Positions 35,368-39,401 of a DNA stretch of 39,401 bases are shown here, piece by piece (the first letter of the stretch is position 1; each line of letters starts with the position of its first letter). Both the position numbers and the translations under genes were made by a program. The stretch is from Klebsiella pneumoniae (GTDB lineage Bacteria > Myxococcota_A > UBA796 > SXON01): the NCBI GenBank assembly GCA_945867435.1, contig CAMBIK010000007.1, forward strand, positions 1-39,401, in the 5' to 3' direction. The notes under the pieces are model-generated. The model searched no databases. It had not been told where the DNA came from and saw only the letters and a program-made list of their open reading frames with translations.

Positions 35368-37001
35368 AAGGTTTTCAAGAACTCGATGAGGTCGGCGCGG
35401 TCCGCCGCCTCCACGACCACGTCGTGGCCTTGGTTTCCGAGGCCGGGGACGGTCGTATCCACGGTGTTCGCCGGGTCGTCCAGCCAGTCGGACGGGGGGG
35501 TCTCGGGCAGGCCCACGCAGGCCGCATCAAAGTCGGTGGCCGGGTCGTCGGGGGGGCCGACCACGAAGCGCGCGGGGCGGTCCGCGGGGGGGGAGAGCAG
35601 GGCGCACAGGCTGGGCACGCTGCCGTTGTGCAGGTAGGGAAACCGCGCCCAGACGCCATCCAGGGGGGGCGGCACATACCCTGCCTGAACCTCAACGACC
35701 GTGCCGGCGGCCTGGGAGATCGCCAGGTCGTTCAGCGCCCCGGCAAAATCCGCCATCCCGATGGCCCGTTGCGGGTCAGTGCCGACGTCTACCACCTGGG
35801 TCACGGACGCGTACTCGACCCGGACCGTGGCCAGTCCCTCCTTGACGTAATGGCCGTGGCAGGCGGCACACTGGGCCTCGAAGTGCGCTTCACCGCGCAC
35901 CGCGGCGGCCGCATCGATCGGGTAATCCGGCAGGATGTCGGACCATACTGGCGCCGGCGTGTTGAACACGGCGACGGTCAGCGCATCCACTGCTTCCCCG
36001 TTTTCACTCAACCACTCATCGAGCTCCCGCAGGTCGGTACCGCGGCCGATCTCGTTCCACAGGAAGTTGGTGAAGATCGGATTCCCGGACACGATGCTGC
36101 CGTCGCTCAGCCAGCGCGTCTTGTAGCGGAGAGTCCACCACACCGCCGGCTTGCTATCCGCCACATAGTCGTCGAACAGGCTCGCTGCCGGTTCGTTCTC
36201 CAAAGCTGGGTTTCGACTGGCCCATTCATCGGCCTCACGACGGGCGAGACTGAGCCCGACCTGACCAAGCGAGGTGTCGAGTCCGTGCGCCACGGGCACC
36301 TGACCGCCCACGGCCGGAAGGTTGGCCTGCGCCCGCTCGAACAGCTCCAACTCTGTGGCCGTGGCGCCGGTGAGATCTTCGTACATCGAGGGCGCCAACA
36401 GCGGAAAGAACTGGCTTGCGATTTGGAAGTATTCGTTGGCGCGCGTTCTGCGGTTGGTCAAGCCCACGACGACGTGGCCGAACAGCTCCGTGGCATGGCA
36501 GGCGTGGCACGACACCGTGAACGCCGGGCCCCACGCAGTCTGCACCGTGCCCATGCCCATCGGATCGCCGGCTACTGCGCCTTCGGGCAGGGGAATGCTG
36601 CCATCGTCGGGGTAGGAAGGAAGGCCCAACCACTCGGCCATCTCATCCATGGTGCCGAAGCCGAGAACGCTGCGGGCGAGGGTCTGGAAGCGCTGCCGGT
36701 CCTCGTCTTGGGTGTCGGGCTCGAAGAGCGTCGCGAACGATTCCGCCGGCAACATCACCCCCGAGATGTCCACCGGCCACGCCCCAGCGTAGCGCAGGCC
36801 CTGCTCGGTGGTGGCGGCCAGATCCGCCTCGGAGAGGGCGTAGATGTTGTGGCGGTCGGTGCCGGGGGCGATCGAAGCCGTTGCGCTCCAATCGGCAGTC
36901 TCCCGATCGCACACCCCATTCGAGTCGAGGTCGAGGCCGTTCCCGCAGCCCGCCCCGGGAGAGGCGGGCGTGCAGGCGGCCAGAAGTGCGTGGAAAATCA
37001 C
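35364..37001 (-). CDS. Di-heme c-type cytochrome lipoprotein, RoxA-like family
   Basis: Two CxxCH sites (SCHACHATELFGH, QCAACHGHYV); GVWARFPYLHNGSVPSLCALL and C-terminal GHDVVVEAADRADLIEFLKTL; N-terminal LLAAC lipobox. Confidence 0.75.
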   Translation of the reverse strand: MIFHALLAACTPASPGAGCGNGLDLDSNGVCDRETADWSATASIAPGTDRHNIYALSEADLAATTEQGLRYAGAWPVDISGVMLPAESFATLFEPDTQDEDRQRFQTLARSVLGFGTMDEMAEWLGLPSYPDDGSIPLPEGAVAGDPMGMGTVQTAWGPAFTVSCHACHATELFGHVVVGLTNRRTRANEYFQIASQFFPLLAPSMYEDLTGATATELELFERAQANLPAVGGQVPVAHGLDTSLGQVGLSLARREADEWASRNPALENEPAASLFDDYVADSKPAVWWTLRYKTRWLSDGSIVSGNPIFTNFLWNEIGRGTDLRELDEWLSENGEAVDALTVAVFNTPAPVWSDILPDYPIDAAAAVRGEAHFEAQCAACHGHYVKEGLATVRVEYASVTQVVDVGTDPQRAIGMADFAGALNDLAISQAAGTVVEVQAGYVPPPLDGVWARFPYLHNGSVPSLCALLSPPADRPARFVVGPPDDPATDFDAACVGLPETPPSDWLDDPANTVDTTVPGLGNQGHDVVVEAADRADLIEFLKTL

Positions 37002-37050
37002 GCCCTGATGCTATCCGCACAACCGGAGCGCTTCAGACCGGGTCGGTCGA

Positions 37051-37647
37051 CTATGGCCACTTTTCCTTCGTTCCGTTCTTTGCCATCACCGCCGTGTTGT
37101 CTGCGATGGCAGTGAGGGCGGAGAAAATCCCGGTAAGCATGTGGGTATACAGCAGAAAGAACCACCCGAAGGCGGCCACAGCGGCGGCGGTCGCGCATGC
37201 GGTGAGCATCTGCTCGATCCCGAACCTGTACGACTGCGTCGCGGCGAAGAACACGCTGAAGACGCCGGCCGTCATCGCCCAACAGAAGGCCGACTCGGCC
37301 CCCGCGCGCACCACCTCGCGAAACACACTCACCGCGGCGTTGCCCGTCTCGGGGATGTCGTTCATGCGGCGGGCGCGGGCGAACAGCACTTTCCACGAGA
37401 GCACCGCGCCTATGATGGAAGCAGGGACCAGTAGGAATGCCGTCATCATCGTGAGTCCGGACGCATTGTGAAGTTCGGAAAGGACCAGCAGAGCACCCAG
37501 GGGAACCAAACAGCCAAGAACCCCGCACGCACGCAGAAAGAAGCCGGCTACAACGGTGAACATGCGGCCGGACTCGGTCGCTGCCACGAGGTCGAAGGGG
37601 GAAGCAGAGTTTTCGGAAGGAGCGTTCGCAGCGTGGTCGTCGTACAT
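37051..37647 (-). CDS. Four-TM-like integral membrane protein, MotA/TolQ-like topology or unknown
   Basis: Hydrophobic segments FFLRACGVLGCLVPLGALLVL, MMTAFLLVPASIIGAVLSW, CWAMTAGVFSVFFA, AAAVAAFGWFFLLYTHML; start ATG at 37647. Confidence 0.5.
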   Translation of the reverse strand: MYDDHAANAPSENSASPFDLVAATESGRMFTVVAGFFLRACGVLGCLVPLGALLVLSELHNASGLTMMTAFLLVPASIIGAVLSWKVLFARARRMNDIPETGNAAVSVFREVVRAGAESAFCWAMTAGVFSVFFAATQSYRFGIEQMLTACATAAAVAAFGWFFLLYTHMLTGIFSALTAIADNTAVMAKNGTKEKWP

Positions 37648-37743
37648 GGGGCACCTTGATTGAGGGGATGCACGGCGAGGCGACCCGCGCCGAACGTAAG
37701 TACCATGAACGCAGCCTGGGGGAAATATGGTTAGCGTCTGGGG

Positions 37744-38643
37744 ATGCTTCTCGTCATCGTCGGCGTCATCCTCCTGTTCATCGCTGCAGCGCTCCGCGCT
37801 GGCGATGAACGCCTGCTTCCCCTTGCCCGCCTCTTCGGCATGGCCGGCCCCCTGCTGCTGTTGGGCGGCCTCGCCCTTTCGGCGTTCGTTCAGGTTGATG
37901 CAGGACAAATCGGCGTCGTGAAGCTGTTCGGCTCGGTCAACAGCGGCACCCTCCCGCCGGGCCTGCACATGATCAACCCGTTGGCCAACGTGGTTGTGTT
38001 CAACGCGCGCACCCAGAACTACACCATGAGTGCGGTGCACGGCGAAGGCAGCCTTCAGGGAGACGACGCGATTCGCGCGCTCACTTCCGATGGGCTGGAA
38101 GTCGTGATCGACGTGTCGGTGCTGTACCATGTGATTCCGTTGGAAGCACCAGCCTTGTTGTCCGAGGTCGGTCCCGACTACGAGGGCGTGCTCGTGCGCC
38201 CCATCGCCCGGTCCCGCATCCGTGATGCCACGGTGTACTACCAGGCCGTGCAGCTCTACACCGAGAAGCGGGATGAATTCCAATCCCGAATCGCCTCAAC
38301 CATCAAGGCCGACTTCGCCAGTCGCCACATCGAACTGGAAGGCTTGCTGATCCGCAACATCTCGCTCCCCGATGCCGTGAAGACCACCATCGAAAGCAAG
38401 ATCCAGGCAGAGCAGGAATCGCAGAAGATGGTGTTCATCCTGGACAAGGAACGCCAGGAAGCCGAGCGCAAGCGGATCGAGGCGCAGGGCATCGCCGATG
38501 GCCAGCGCATCCTGACCGAGAGCCTCAACGACAAGCTGCTGCGCTACGAACAGATCAAGGCGTTCCGCGATGTCGCTACTTCGCAAAACGCGAAGGTGAT
38601 CGTGATGAACAGCGATTCTGCCCCGCTTATCCTGAGCCCCTGA
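37744..38643 (+). CDS. SPFH/band-7 (prohibitin-like) protein
   Basis: QVDAGQIGVVKLFGSVNSGTLPPGLHMINPLANVVVFNARTQNYTM; coiled-coil EQESQKMVFILDKERQEAERKRIEAQGIADGQRI. Confidence 0.93.
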   Translation: MLLVIVGVILLFIAAALRAGDERLLPLARLFGMAGPLLLLGGLALSAFVQVDAGQIGVVKLFGSVNSGTLPPGLHMINPLANVVVFNARTQNYTMSAVHGEGSLQGDDAIRALTSDGLEVVIDVSVLYHVIPLEAPALLSEVGPDYEGVLVRPIARSRIRDATVYYQAVQLYTEKRDEFQSRIASTIKADFASRHIELEGLLIRNISLPDAVKTTIESKIQAEQESQKMVFILDKERQEAERKRIEAQGIADGQRILTESLNDKLLRYEQIKAFRDVATSQNAKVIVMNSDSAPLILSP

Positions 38644-38661
38644 TTCCCGGGGCAGCCCCGA

Positions 38662-39401
38662 CTACAGCGCCAGGCGCTCGGACACGGTGGGGAAGGCCGC
38701 GCCGGTCGAGAGCGTACACGGGCTATACGCCCCTACCGAGTCGGTCACGTAGGAGTGATGCGTGTAGTCGGTCCCGCTGATCTCCGGGTTGAGCACGATG
38801 GAGGCATCCTCGATGCTGCCGTCGAACGTGAGCGACCCGACCACGGTACCATCGGTGGCGCGGAGGGTGAGCGTATCGCCCTCGTTGTTCATCCCAAGGC
38901 CCAACTGCAGGCTGTTGTCATCGTTCCACGCGGGGTACGCGTTGCAGCGATCCACCCCAAGCGCCGGCATTCCGCCGCCGAACACGACCACCGCTTCGCC
39001 CGGCTTCAAGGTGCTGTTGGGACCGAAGGTGTGGCGAGCGGAGTCCTGATGGGAGTCCCACAGCGTGAGCCCCTCCAGGTCGACTGAATACCCGGCGGCG
39101 TTCACGAGTTCGACGAACTCGTCCTGCGTGGCATCGGCGGTGCCATCCTGGTTGGGGTCGGCGCCCACCGCCGGATCGGCCAGAAGCTCGTTGATCACCA
39201 CTTCGCCCGCGAGGGCAAGAGCGAAGGGGCCGACGGTCACAGTCGCGTCGTCGGTGAGGCCGCTGTACGTGCAGGTCGCGACAGTTTCCCCGGGGCTGAT
39301 GCCGTGTGCTGAGCCGGCCATGTCCAGGAAGACCACATTGGGGTCGGCGGCCGTCCACACACAGTCGCCGCTGATGTCGGATTCCGTGCCATCGGACCAA
39401 A
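38662..39401 (-). CDS. Secreted protein fragment with BIG2-like and lamin-tail domains (gene runs off the right edge)
   Basis: Frame open to the edge: WSDGTESDISGDCVWTAADPNVVFLDMAGSAHGISPGETVATCTYSG (BIG2-like) then EVVINELLADPAVGADPNQDGTADATQDEFVELVNAAGYSVDLEGLTLWD (lamin-tail). Confidence 0.72.
   Translation of the reverse strand, partial: WSDGTESDISGDCVWTAADPNVVFLDMAGSAHGISPGETVATCTYSGLTDDATVTVGPFALALAGEVVINELLADPAVGADPNQDGTADATQDEFVELVNAAGYSVDLEGLTLWDSHQDSARHTFGPNSTLKPGEAVVVFGGGMPALGVDRCNAYPAWNDDNSLQLGLGMNNEGDTLTLRATDGTVVGSLTFDGSIEDASIVLNPEISGTDYTHHSYVTDSVGAYSPCTLSTGAAFPTVSERLAL

Noticed and set aside
35424-37115. 563-aa plus-strand ORF
   Set aside because: Antisense to the di-heme cytochrome gene with both CxxCH motifs; composition is artefactual.
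38641-38662. CGGGG-cag-CCCCG mini-hairpin between convergent stops
   Set aside because: Only a 5-bp stem with a triloop and no T-tract; too weak to call a terminator with confidence.
1-39401. CRISPR array, transposon/IS, prophage or known anti-phage defence cluster
   Set aside because: No regularly spaced short repeats, transposase, integrase, phage structural or recognised defence proteins were found on reading the ORFs.

Overview
High-GC window of about 39.4 kb that looks like a Myxococcota-type chromosome. The signs are many Asp/Thr/Gly-rich lipoproteins, two GCGCA(N/S)GGA MYXO-CTERM-like C-termini, and DUF2330 and choice-of-anchor-D proteins. I support about 27 protein-coding genes. I saw no rRNA, tRNA, CRISPR array or transposase. 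The central feature is one ORF of about 3.2 kaa (12954-22565), an iterative PKS/PUFA-synthase-like megasynthase. Its inferred order is degenerate PfaD/NPD-like N-terminus, KS, AT, ACP, second KS, three near-identical ACPs, KR, DH, fused Sfp-type PPTase. All four carrier domains read LGIDTVK, with Thr where the phosphopantetheine-accepting Ser is expected. No intact ER or TE is visible. Other modules: a divergent NhaR-like LysR/TerC pair with a candidate leaderless promoter; a serA-serC operon; a DUF1015 plus [2Fe-2S] ferredoxin pair; a multi-FHA-like scaffold followed by a PP2C phosphatase; a RoxA-like di-heme cytochrome with a polytopic membrane protein; and an SPFH/band-7 protein. All assignments come from reading the sequence and remembered family motifs. 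No database search was run.
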